In this document: one piece after another, positions 1 through 8,389 of the stretch | Position numbering within the stretch: the first letter of the stretch is position 1 | Layout: every line of letters begins with the position of its first letter | Assembly: GCA_027315405.1 (NCBI GenBank) | Contig: DAHUYB010000026.1 | Span: 1 to 33,573 of the forward strand | Length of the DNA: 33,573 nucleotides | Direction: 5' to 3' | From: Gammaproteobacteria bacterium | GTDB taxonomy: Bacteria; Pseudomonadota; Gammaproteobacteria; Natronospirales; REEB76 | The notes under the pieces: model-generated | What the model was told of the DNA's origin: nothing | What the model saw: the letters and a program-made list of their open reading frames with translations, nothing else | The model's database searches: none | Program-made: the position numbers and the translations under genes

Positions 1-395
<395 letters not shown>

Positions 396-518
396 ATATA
401 ACCCCAAACGGTTTGTTTGGGCATAGCTGGTATCGAATACGAATGCGATATACATTGAGCGTCAACAACTTTTCGAATTCACTGCATGGGCCGCGGCCCA
501 TGCAACAGTGAAACGGTT

Positions 519-637
519 TGCCTGGCGACATTGGCGAGTGGGAACCACCCGATCCCATCCCGAACTCGGAAGTGAAACTGCTCAGCGCCGATGATAGTGT
601 GGGGTCTCCCCATGCGAAAGTAGGTCATCGCCAGGCT
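519..637 (+). rRNA. rrf: 5S ribosomal RNA
   Basis: A complete 5S rRNA begins TGCCTGGCGAC and ends GCCAGGCT, so the two ends pair as helix I. The conserved internal blocks CCCGAACTCGGAAGTGAAAC and CGCCGATGATAGTGTGGGG are present. The length of about 119 nt is typical. Its last 30 bases (from 608) recur exactly at 3257, described separately. The gene is followed at once by a strong terminator. Confidence 0.97.
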
Positions 638-646
638 CTATATGCG

Positions 647-680
647 AACCCCGGCAGTCTTGCGACTGCCGGGGTTTTTT
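647..680 (+). terminator. Rho-independent terminator of the rrn operon
   Basis: A 13-bp perfect stem (AACCCCGGCAGTC / GACTGCCGGGGTT) closes a TTGC loop and runs into a T tract. It starts ten bases after 5S rRNA and ends the rRNA transcript. Confidence 0.95.
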
Positions 681-789
681 ATTCGGGCACGGGAAAACCC
701 ACTCGTATAGTTAGCGTGTCTATGCGTCCTGCAGCGCCGGTATGAAGGCATGGATGTATCATAGGTGGGTGATTTCAAGCGCTCGCAAC

Positions 790-985
790 ACGAGCGCGCG
801 CGACTGAAGAAGCTGGTGGCGGAACGGATATTGAACTTGAGGTAGTCAAAGCGATTACCTTAAAAAATATAGACGTGCCGGCGCGACGCGTCTATGTCCA
901 GCACGCACAAGGCAACGGGATAGCTAGGTGCGCACCTGCCAAGTATTCGGCGTGGCGCGTTACTTGGTGCATCAATGGTGTGCGC
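790..985 (+). pseudogene. Decayed IS3-family transposase trace (orfA end and orfB start)
   Basis: Read through frameshifts, the stretch around 800-865 gives RLKKLVAER(D)IELEVVKAIT, which matches the conserved C-terminus of IS3-family OrfA. One G is missing in the ERD codon run. Just downstream, 880-960 reads PARRVYVQHAQGNGIA and then, in another frame, CQVFGVARYL, which resembles the start of OrfB (SAPARR ... C.VLGVAR). No intact reading frame and no inverted repeats are visible. This is the only recognisable content between the terminator and the next gene. The family assignment is from motif memory and is tentative. Confidence 0.5.
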
Positions 986-1053
986 TGGATGTGAGAAATT
1001 GCTAGGATACCTGTGGATATCGTCGCTGCAACGGAATGCAAAGGAGAATAGAA

Positions 1054-3201
1054 GTGCTTAGAACTTCCATTAGATGGACGACGCTGCTAATTGCCGCGTG
1101 TATCATGGCGCTGTCCGGCGTGCGCTTACTCGCCGCTGGCGCCCCGTTGCAATGGACCTGGGACAACCCGACCCCCAGCGGTGATCAATTCAATGTCGTC
1201 GCATACGGCAATGGTATCTACGTGGCTGCCGGACAGGACGGCGTGCTCTACACCAGTAGCGACGGCACCCACTGGACATCCTATTCCGGCGGCGTCGGCG
1301 GCAACTACACAAGCGCCCTCTATGGCGGCGAGCAGTTTTTGCTGGCTGGCGTCGGCGCCGACGGTTCGAGTCAGATCGAGGTGAGCAGCGACGGTACCCA
1401 TTGGACCGATACTCAGCTCAACTTCGCCAACGATGGCAAGATCGGTCTCGCCTACGGAAATGACACCTACGCCGCCTTGAGCGGCAGCTCGGATGCGACC
1501 AGCAGTGATGGCATAACCTGGACGACACACTCGCTGGGATTCGAGCAGGCCGAGGATCAAAGCAACCTCCTTCTCCCAGACCCGCGCGTGGATGATGTAG
1601 TGCTGTATGCGAACCATGTGTTCATGGCCTACGGCGAGCCCGCTGGCTCAGCCGGAGCGAACCAGGGCGTGTATTACAGCATGGACAACGGCGTGAGCTG
1701 GACCGCGAGCGGCCAGGCAGCCTGCGGGGCGCCATTTGTCTCCAACGGCAGCGGCTTTTTTTCTTACTACTTGACCAGCCTATCCTCCACAGTATTCGTC
1801 TGTACGAGCGCCGATGGCAAGAACTGGACACGGCAAACGGTTTGCCGTCGTTCGGAATCTGGACACCCATCGTATGGAACGGTTCACAGTTCGTAACGCA
1901 GTACAGCCAAACCTATAGCAGCACCGATGGCGTTAACTGGACGGGAAACGGGATCAACAACACCCCCCCCGCGATGGCGTCAGCCGTAGAGACGGGCAGC
2001 GGATACCTTGGAGCTGTTGATGGCATATTGAGCCTCGCCATTAGCCCGGATTTCGCCAACTGGACGAGCCAGTCGCTCGCCAGTGGGCCTACATCGCCCG
2101 TGAATGAGATGATCTATGCTGGAGGCAAGTACATTGCGGTGGGTGGGACACCCTTCCTTGATACAGGTGCGTCCATCCTAGAAAGTAGCGGTGGCCTCGG
2201 CTGGACAAGTGTCTACACCAGCTCCGCCGGATCCTCCCTCATGACTGTCGCGTACGGGAATGGCCTTTACGTGGCGGCCGGCAGCGACATGAATGGCAAC
2301 AGCCTGTGGCTGTCGAGCCCAGACGGTCTCAGCTGGACCGCCATTGCCATCCCTCCCGCCGGAGCGTTGGCGAGCGACCTTGCTTACGGAAACGGCGTTT
2401 TCGTGGCATTCGTCGGCAACTGCCGAGCGAAGGCCGGTGGCATCTGCAGCGCCTCGGTGAGCACGGACGGCAAGACCTGGGTCAGTCATGCTTTGCCCGC
2501 CGCCGATCAAGGCCCTACGAACCTCGCTTTCGGCGGTGGTCGGTTCGTGACACTCACCGACAGCGGCAGCAACAACTCCGCTATGGCGTACAACAAGTAC
2601 AGATGGGGCAATTTGGACCGCCGGCAGCTCCTTTACCGCGCCACAATTCACGAGTTTCAACCGGCTTCGCGCTTTGGGAAACGGATTCGGCGCTGTTGGG
2701 ACCTACTCCCCACCCTGCATGGGCCAGGGGTTGCAGTGTGTTGATACGCCTGTGTACCCGGCGATTGCGCTCAGCACCGACGGCGTGACTTGGTCTGCCA
2801 GCGAGTTGAACCCGTCATTTCAGTCGTTCTCGGACATCGCTACAGATGGCACCCACTACTTCTTAGCCGGCAGCCAGGGGCTGGCACTGAGCTCCGATGG
2901 CAAGGAATGGTGTGCATTGGCCGGCTTCTCGGTGGCAGCGATTCCCTCAACGATTCTCACAAACAGCAACCAAATCGTGGCAGCCGGGCAAAGTGGTGCT
3001 GTACTTTCTTCGCCACTGGCCACAGGTGCCGGCGGTTCCAGCGTCGACTGTAGCGGTCCCACCTACTCGGCCATCGATATTTCCGGGGGCGGCGGGAGTG
3101 GTGTTGGCAGCGGCAGTTCCAACGGCGGCGGCGTAGTGGACATCTCAACCCTCATCGCCTTGTTCATGCTCTTCGGCATCAGGCGCCGCAAGTTATTCTA
3201 G
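1054..3201 (+). pseudogene. Secreted repeat protein with GlyGly-CTERM-like tail, split by two frameshifts
   Basis: Three overlapping frames (about 1054-1840, 1842-2595, 2595-3201) make one protein of about 715 residues. Many repeats of the form YGNGxYVAAG...SxDGxxWT run without a break across the frame changes, like sialidase/BNR-type beta-propeller blades. Near 1841 one G appears lost from a GGG run (restored reading T-G-L-P-S-F-G). Near 2594 one extra base occurs (restored reading M-A-Y-T-S-T-D-G), so the original frame returns. GTG 1054 is preferred to ATG 1036 because AAGGAG lies at 1041-1046. An N-terminal hydrophobic stretch (LLIAACIMALSGVRLLAAG) is a signal peptide. The C-terminus is glycine-rich, then hydrophobic, then RRRK, like GlyGly-CTERM sorting signals cut by rhombosortase. 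It is either a true pseudogene or an intact gene with two sequencing indels; function unknown. Confidence 0.75.
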
Positions 3202-3235
3202 GTCAGTTTCCGGATCCTCACATCCCTGTGCGGCC

Positions 3236-3256
3236 GCTCGAAGCTTCGCTTCGAGC
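3236..3256 (+). other. Short perfect hairpin before the 5S fragment
   Basis: GCTCGAAG and CTTCGAGC form an 8-bp stem around CTTCG. It directly abuts the duplicated 5S tail and marks the breakpoint. No T tract follows, so it is not a terminator. Confidence 0.5.
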
Positions 3257-3289
3257 CCCCATGCGAAAGTAGGTCATCGCCAGGCTCTA
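3257..3289 (+). repeat. Duplicated 3' end of 5S rRNA (33 nt)
   Basis: This stretch is identical to 608-640, the last 30 bases of 5S rRNA plus the next three. The 5' three quarters of a 5S gene are absent, so it cannot make a working 5S. The similarity fades into a second terminator of the same design. It is either a relic of a tandem 5S gene or rrn tail, or a boundary of DNA inserted at the 5S 3' end. Confidence 0.9.
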
Positions 3290-3295
3290 AACACG

Positions 3296-3332
3296 AAACC
3301 CCGGTGGGCGCATGACCATCGGGGTTTTTATT
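3296..3332 (+). terminator. Second rrn-like Rho-independent terminator
   Basis: CCCCGGTGG pairs with CCATCGGGG (one G-T pair) around an 8-nt loop and is followed by TTTTTATT. Sequence and position relative to the 5S tail mirror the terminator at 647-680. It also sits downstream of the converging oxygenase gene's stop. Confidence 0.85.
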
Positions 3333-3349
3333 ACGCGGACACGGGCTGT

Positions 3350-4408
3350 CTAGTATTGCATGGCCTGCATCTTTTCCGTATCGCTGAAGAAAAAACCCAG
3401 TAGTACATAGCGTTCACCTGAAGTGACCGGTACAACCTCGTGAAGCAGCGAGCATGAGAAGATGAGGGCGCCGCCGCGCTCCGGTTGATATAGATCCGGA
3501 CCAAATTCCGGAAAGCGCAGTTGTCCGCCGGAATAATCCCCGGTATTCAGGTTCAAGGTCATGGCAAAACGCCGGTGCTGGGTATCCCGGGATTCATTGT
3601 CGCGGTGCGGGTGGAAATAACCGCCGGTTTTGGCATCGTAGCAGACCAGTTTGAAAACTTCGTGCTGGGTAATCTGAAAGTTGAAGCAGCGCTTGATCTC
3701 TGGCAGCACGCGTCTGGCGAGTAATTCTTTGATACGCTCCAGCCAAATGCCTTCCTTCATGTAAACATCACGGCGCATCTTCACCGATGGATCTTGCTGC
3801 CAATGGATCTTGTTACCTTCAATATGTGCAACCCCCGACGGTTGCCCACCTTCCTTCTCAAAGAAGGCAATCAAGTCGCTGCATGTTCTGGCATCCAGCA
3901 CCCGCGGAATGAAAAGTACCGGCGCCTGTTGGTTTAGGGTTTGCGGATTACGCGGCACTTCGTTTTGATAAACAGCCGTTAGCCGCTGCAGAAAGCCGGC
4001 TAGATTTTCGCCAATGCCGTGTTCAATACGCTCGATAACACGGAAATTAGCGTCCAAAGCAAAGGCAGTGATGAGGCGCTGACCCGCCGATTTGGGTCCC
4101 AGCAGATAGGTGGCCACGGCACCGTCGTCCGCCAGCATAGTCAATTCGGGGGACTCACCATTGCAGAGATGGCTGCATTGTGCAGGTGTACCGTGTATGA
4201 GCGCCACCCGGGTAATCTGTCCCCAGTTGTGATCATCGCGCGCGAGCGCGCTGAGCGCGGCCCGCGTATCGGGCGCTTCGGCATTGTCGAAAAGCAGCAA
4301 CATTATCGGCTGACCCACTTGCAGGTCATAGAGCATTCGCGGCTCGCCTGCATGGTTGAGCCGCTCGATATCAGGTATGCGGTCGCCGCGGGTGAAACCA
4401 GAGATCAA
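3350..4408 (-). CDS. 2OG-Fe(II) oxygenase with N-terminal thioredoxin-like domain
   Basis: The 352-residue product has two parts. Residues 1 to about 150 look like a peroxiredoxin/thioredoxin-fold domain (GDRIPDIERLNHAGEPRMLYDLQVGQPIMLLLFD), but no CxxC is seen. Residues from about 165 form a prolyl-4-hydroxylase-type 2-oxoglutarate/Fe(II) domain. The iron ligands are H268 and D270 (HRD) and H323 (LLHEVVP); R333 (SGER) should bind 2-oxoglutarate. Such enzymes hydroxylate protein or small-molecule substrates using O2; the substrate is unknown. The start is TTG at 4408, supported by GGGGAG seven bases upstream; no ATG lies nearby. It is transcribed alone, divergent from ctlX. Confidence 0.85.
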   Translation of the reverse strand: MISGFTRGDRIPDIERLNHAGEPRMLYDLQVGQPIMLLLFDNAEAPDTRAALSALARDDHNWGQITRVALIHGTPAQCSHLCNGESPELTMLADDGAVATYLLGPKSAGQRLITAFALDANFRVIERIEHGIGENLAGFLQRLTAVYQNEVPRNPQTLNQQAPVLFIPRVLDARTCSDLIAFFEKEGGQPSGVAHIEGNKIHWQQDPSVKMRRDVYMKEGIWLERIKELLARRVLPEIKRCFNFQITQHEVFKLVCYDAKTGGYFHPHRDNESRDTQHRRFAMTLNLNTGDYSGGQLRFPEFGPDLYQPERGGALIFSCSLLHEVVPVTSGERYVLLGFFFSDTEKMQAMQY

Positions 4409-4431
4409 GGAAATCTCCCCAGAGGTTAATG

Positions 4432-4520
4432 TGTGAGAACTTTACCACCTGACAGAGCGTTTCGGCAGGTACGGCCTTTACAGGCCTGATGTACCGCCTT
4501 TTGGTGTAATATCTCACAGG
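4432..4520. promoter_or_regulatory. Possible structured leader or operator between the oxygenase and ctlX
   Basis: TGTGAGA (4432-4438) and TCTCACA (4512-4518) are exact inverted repeats that bracket about 73 nt. Inside lie nested arms: GGTAC...GTACC enclosing GGCCT-TTAC-AGGCC. The segment fills most of the divergent intergenic space. It may fold in RNA or bind a regulator. I could not match it to a known riboswitch class. Confidence 0.35.
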
Positions 4521-4541
4521 GCGCATTCATTTCCCGAATCC

Positions 4542-5498
4542 ATGGCCGTTACCGCTGAACCTCAAATTACTGATGCCGTACTTATGATCAGGCCGGCGCG
4601 CTTCGGTACGAATGCTGAAACTGCCGCGTCTAATACATTTCAACGTTCCAACATCGAAATTAATAACCCGCAGCCCCTTGCGCTGCAGGAATTCGACGTG
4701 CTATTGACGACTTTACGCAAGCTGGGGATCACTGTGGAGGTGTTTGAAGACTCACCGGAACCTTGGACACCCGATGCGGTATTTCCCGGCAACTGGGTGA
4801 GCTTCCATGCCGATGGCGTCGTGTATCTCTATCCGATGCGGGCCCAGAATCGCCGCTGGGAGCGCCGTCCGGATATCATCGAAACACTACACAAGCAGCG
4901 CGGTTACCAAATTGCGCATGTCGAAGATCTGTCCGGCGCGGAACTGGAGGGCCGATATCTGGAAGGTACAGGTAGTTTAGTGCTCGACCGGCCACACCGG
5001 GTCGCTTACGCATGCTTGTCGCCGCGTACCGATATCAAACTGCTGCGGGAATGGGCGGGTAAGCTGGAGTATGAATTGATTGCTTTCCACGCAGTGGACG
5101 GCAGCGGCAAGCCTATCTATCACACCGACGTTATGATGAGCATAGGGGATCGCTTTACGATATTCTGCATAGCCAGTATCCCGGAAGTAAGCGAGCGTCG
5201 CCGCATTCAACAGCGGCTTGAACAAACCGGTCACGAAGTCATCCCGATTACAATCCAGCAGATGGGTGCATTCGCCGGTAATGTGCTGCAACTCGGTACC
5301 CGCTATGGTGGCTCCGTGCTTGCCATGTCCATGCGCGCTGAACACAGTCTCACGCCTACACAACGGGGCATCATCAATAAGTACACGCGTATCGTATCCA
5401 GTCCCGTGAATACCATCGAAAATTGTGCCGGCGGCAGCGTGCGCTGCATGCTGGCGGAGATTTTCCTGCCGCGCATGGCTGCGGGGAGCCGGGCATGA
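4542..5498 (+). CDS. ctlX: Citrulline utilization hydrolase, CtlX type (amidinotransferase/DDAH superfamily)
   Basis: The 318-residue product begins with the family signature VLMIRPARFGTNAETAASNTFQ. It carries the guanidino-group-modifying fold seen in arginine deiminases and dimethylarginine hydrolases. The expected catalytic histidine is H194 (YHTDVMM) and the nucleophile is C302 (VRCMLAEIF). Family members labelled CtlX are tied to citrulline use in soil bacteria; the reaction here is inferred by family only. The start at ATG 4542 has no clear ribosome site. Its stop overlaps the ATG of the thioesterase gene (ATGA), so the two are co-translated. An arginase lies 4 kb downstream, in keeping with arginine/citrulline catabolism. 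Confidence 0.85.
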   Translation: MAVTAEPQITDAVLMIRPARFGTNAETAASNTFQRSNIEINNPQPLALQEFDVLLTTLRKLGITVEVFEDSPEPWTPDAVFPGNWVSFHADGVVYLYPMRAQNRRWERRPDIIETLHKQRGYQIAHVEDLSGAELEGRYLEGTGSLVLDRPHRVAYACLSPRTDIKLLREWAGKLEYELIAFHAVDGSGKPIYHTDVMMSIGDRFTIFCIASIPEVSERRRIQQRLEQTGHEVIPITIQQMGAFAGNVLQLGTRYGGSVLAMSMRAEHSLTPTQRGIINKYTRIVSSPVNTIENCAGGSVRCMLAEIFLPRMAAGSRA

Positions 5499-5959
5499 TG
5501 CCGCAATCGTTGCAGGACAAATACGCTCCAGCAAGCATTTGCTTCGGCTGCGGTCCGGCAAATCCCAAGGGTCTGCATATCAAAAGCTACGCGCAGGGTG
5601 ATGAAGTGGTGGCGGAGTGGATGCCGGAACCGCAGCATGAGGCTTTTCCGGGAATGTTGAATGGCGGCATCATTGGCACCCTACTGGATTGCCATTGCAA
5701 CTGGACCGCCGCTTGGTACTTGATGAAGAAAACTGGTGCGCACGCGCCGCCTTGCACTGTAACCGCCGAGTATGCCATTTCCTTGAAACGTCCCACGCCC
5801 ATGGACCGGCCCATCGAATTGCGTGCCCGGGTCGTATCGTCTGTTGACGATCGAGCGGTGGTGGAGGGCGAGCTGATTGCCGGCGGCAAGCTGTGCGATA
5901 CCTGCCGCGGCACGTTCGTGGCCGTGAAACCTGGGCATCCTGCCTATCACCGCTGGTAG
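5495..5959 (+). CDS. PaaI-family hotdog thioesterase
   Basis: The product has 154 residues. It starts MMPQSLQDKYAPASICFGCGPANPKGLHIKSY, with the short Cys motif and NPKGL typical of PaaI/YbgC-like acyl-CoA thioesterases. The hotdog helix HEAFPGMLNGGIIGTLLDCHCNWTA follows at about residue 50. ATG 5495 overlaps the ctlX stop and has GGGGAG six bases upstream. An in-frame start at 5423 would lie inside ctlX and is not credible. The enzyme should hydrolyse an acyl-CoA thioester in the cytoplasm; the substrate and the link to CtlX are unknown. Confidence 0.85.
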   Translation: MMPQSLQDKYAPASICFGCGPANPKGLHIKSYAQGDEVVAEWMPEPQHEAFPGMLNGGIIGTLLDCHCNWTAAWYLMKKTGAHAPPCTVTAEYAISLKRPTPMDRPIELRARVVSSVDDRAVVEGELIAGGKLCDTCRGTFVAVKPGHPAYHRW

Positions 5960-6023
5960 ATTTTTCAAAACCCGCTATGCTGAGGGACATCAGCCGTCCG
6001 AGATTACGGCGCTGGGGATCATC

Positions 6024-7865
6024 ATGCAAGGCAAATCCAGGCTTTCCGCCCGCGGAATAGTGCTGCTCGCTTTTGTTTTCTTGATCGGTATAAATTTCTT
6101 AGTCTTCCACGCATTCGAATCCATTGAATATGGACTGCAGGATGTGCTTGTTCGCGTGCACGCGGCTGGCAGAACCCCGGATCCCAACGTGGTGGTGGTG
6201 AACATTGATGAGCGCAGTCTCTATGAAATGACCAAACAAGTGGGTGGCTGGCCGTGGCCACGGGCAGTCTACGGCCAGCTTCTGCAGGGCATTCTTGCCG
6301 AACAGCCCGCAACCGTGGTGTTCGACATTAACTTCGTGGATCCGGATTTGGTACGTCCAGACTCCGATAAGTATTTCATTGATGTGGCCACGGCCAGCGA
6401 TAAAGTCTTTTTCCCCATGGTGCGGCTGGAGGGCGCCGACGATAGCAAGAACGCGCCCATCAAGGATTACCCGGCAAAATTCGGTTTTATACCCGGCCCC
6501 GGCGCCGATCCGAACGCACGCGTGGCGCTTCAATTCCCGCTGCCGCCGCTTGCCATGACTGGGCGTGTGGGCGTGATCAATTTTCTGCAGGACGCGGATG
6601 GGATAGGCCGGCGTTATTATCTGTATTACGATGCCTATGGCTGGCATATTCCTTCGCTGCCGGCACGGGTGGCGGAAGCGCTCGGTTGGGACGTGCCGCA
6701 ACAATCCTCAATTCTGCTCAATTGGCGAGGTACCGCCGAGACTATACCGCATCTTTCTTTCTATGATGTGTACGCTGATTTCCAGCGTCATAATCGCCAA
6801 CATCCTGCTGACGAGTTCACCCACAAAATCGTTATTATCGGTAGCAATGCCACCTCGCTTGGCGACCTGCGCGCCACGTCTATCAGCCATCTTTATCCGG
6901 GCGCATTTATAGTGGCCACCGCGATTGCCAACCTGAAGAACGGCGATTGGATGCGTCGTCCGCCGGTTTTTGTTGGTCCGTTGCTGGCATTAATTTTAGT
7001 GCTTGGAGTAGCGGCATTTTTTCGGTGGGGACGCGGACTGCTCACCACCGGCATGCTATTGCTTCTAATTACACCGGTTCTAATTTTCAGCGCTTACGAA
7101 TTGCTCAATCAACGCTGGTTGGTGCCGGTGTTCCAGCCGCTAATTTTCGCTTGGCTGTTTTTTGTCAGCATGGGGCTCGCGGATTATTTCCGCGAGCGCC
7201 GCGACCGTCTTTACGCCATCGGTCTTTTCGGTCGCTTCCTAGACCCGCGGGTTGTCAATGATTTGGTGAAAAGCCAGCGCAACCTTCTGGACGATAAAGC
7301 CACCAGCTGTGAGCTCACGGTGCTGTTCTCCGATATCCGCGGATTCACGCCGCTTTCCGAAACCCATACGCCCGAGGAAGTGGTATCGCTGCTCAACCGT
7401 TACTTCTCCCGGCAAGTGGAAGTCATCTTCCGCCACGGCGGCACCGTGGATAAGTTCATCGGCGACTGCATCATGGCGTTCTGGGGCGCGCCGGTGCCTG
7501 ACCCGGAGCAGGCGAAACATGCAGTGCAGGCCGGCTTGGAAATGGCCAAGGTGCTGGAAGTATTCCGCCGGGATTTGGGCGTACTCTCCGCGAGCTTCGA
7601 CATCGGCATCGGTATCCATACCGGCTCCGCCGTGGTTGGCTTCATGGGCTCAGAAAACAAGTTGGATTACACCGCCATCGGCGATACCGTGAATTTGGCC
7701 AGCAGAATCGAGAGCCAGACTAAAGGCGTGGCGCGCATCCTAGTATCGGCCGCCACCCGCGAGCGCTGTGGGGACGCCTTTGACTTTACCGACCGCGGCT
7801 CTTATAAAGTAAAGGGCCGGGAACAAGCGGTGCATCTGTTCGAACCGGTGGAGAAAAAACCATGA
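6024..7865 (+). CDS. CHASE2-domain class III adenylate cyclase
   Basis: The 613-residue membrane enzyme has an N-terminal anchor (residues about 10-28) and a periplasmic CHASE2 sensor (about 35-300). Three closely spaced membrane helices follow (about 310-385), then a cytoplasmic class III cyclase domain (about 425-605). Metal-binding aspartates are D437 (LFSDIRGFT) and D481 (FIGDCIMAFWGAP). The lysine in TVDKFIGD and the aspartate in YTAIGDTVN point to ATP rather than GTP. NLASRIE supplies the transition-state Asn and Arg. It should make cAMP in response to an unknown extracytoplasmic signal. Its stop overlaps the next start (ATGA), forming an operon with an SH3 protein and an M48 protease. 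Confidence 0.93.
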   Translation: MQGKSRLSARGIVLLAFVFLIGINFLVFHAFESIEYGLQDVLVRVHAAGRTPDPNVVVVNIDERSLYEMTKQVGGWPWPRAVYGQLLQGILAEQPATVVFDINFVDPDLVRPDSDKYFIDVATASDKVFFPMVRLEGADDSKNAPIKDYPAKFGFIPGPGADPNARVALQFPLPPLAMTGRVGVINFLQDADGIGRRYYLYYDAYGWHIPSLPARVAEALGWDVPQQSSILLNWRGTAETIPHLSFYDVYADFQRHNRQHPADEFTHKIVIIGSNATSLGDLRATSISHLYPGAFIVATAIANLKNGDWMRRPPVFVGPLLALILVLGVAAFFRWGRGLLTTGMLLLLITPVLIFSAYELLNQRWLVPVFQPLIFAWLFFVSMGLADYFRERRDRLYAIGLFGRFLDPRVVNDLVKSQRNLLDDKATSCELTVLFSDIRGFTPLSETHTPEEVVSLLNRYFSRQVEVIFRHGGTVDKFIGDCIMAFWGAPVPDPEQAKHAVQAGLEMAKVLEVFRRDLGVLSASFDIGIGIHTGSAVVGFMGSENKLDYTAIGDTVNLASRIESQTKGVARILVSAATRERCGDAFDFTDRGSYKVKGREQAVHLFEPVEKKP

Positions 7866-8389
7866 AACGTTGGGGACTGATATTCCTGGTACTGATGGTT
7901 GCGCTGGGCGCGCATGCCGCCACTCAATCAACGGCCCAGACCATCATCGCGACTTCACTCAACAGCGCGCCGTATTCCGATGCCGGTACCGTTGCCTCAT
8001 TGCCGGTCAGTACCAATGTCAATATTATTGCGCGGCAGGGCGGCTGGTATCACGTACGCCTGGATTCCGGTCAGGACGGCTGGCTGCTGATGACCAGCAT
8101 TCGCATGAACAGCACGAGTAGCAGTAGTAGTGGCAGCAGCTGGGGATTCGGTTGGCTGTCATCGCTGTTCGAGAGCGGGCGTTCCGGCGCCACCGGCGTT
8201 ACCGCCACTACCGGCGTCCGCGGCCTGAATACCGGCGACATCGCCAAGGCTAAACCAAATCCACAGGCCGTGAATGAAATCACCGCCTGGTCGGCCACAC
8301 CGCAGCAGGCTCGTCAGTTTGCGCAACAACTGGATATCAAACCCGTACAGGTTGCGTATCTGCCGCAGGTGAAGGGAGCGCAGCCATGA
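7862..8389 (+). CDS. Periplasmic SH3-domain protein
   Basis: The product has 175 residues. A signal peptide (MKRWGLIFLVLMVALGAHA, cleavage near residue 20) precedes a bacterial SH3 domain at about 25-80 (LNSAPYSDAGTVASLPVSTNVNIIARQGGWYHVRLDSGQDGWLL). A serine-rich linker follows, then a conserved-looking C-terminal segment (NEITAWSATPQQARQFAQQLDI). It overlaps both neighbours by 4 bp, so the cyclase, SH3 and M48 genes form one translationally coupled operon. SH3b domains often bind cell wall or partner proteins. Here it may act with the M48 protease in the envelope, which is inference. Confidence 0.85.
   Translation: MKRWGLIFLVLMVALGAHAATQSTAQTIIATSLNSAPYSDAGTVASLPVSTNVNIIARQGGWYHVRLDSGQDGWLLMTSIRMNSTSSSSSGSSWGFGWLSSLFESGRSGATGVTATTGVRGLNTGDIAKAKPNPQAVNEITAWSATPQQARQFAQQLDIKPVQVAYLPQVKGAQP

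Noticed and set aside
1126-1617. 163-residue minus-strand frame inside the repeat protein
   Set aside because: Antisense to the in-frame repeats; no independent support.
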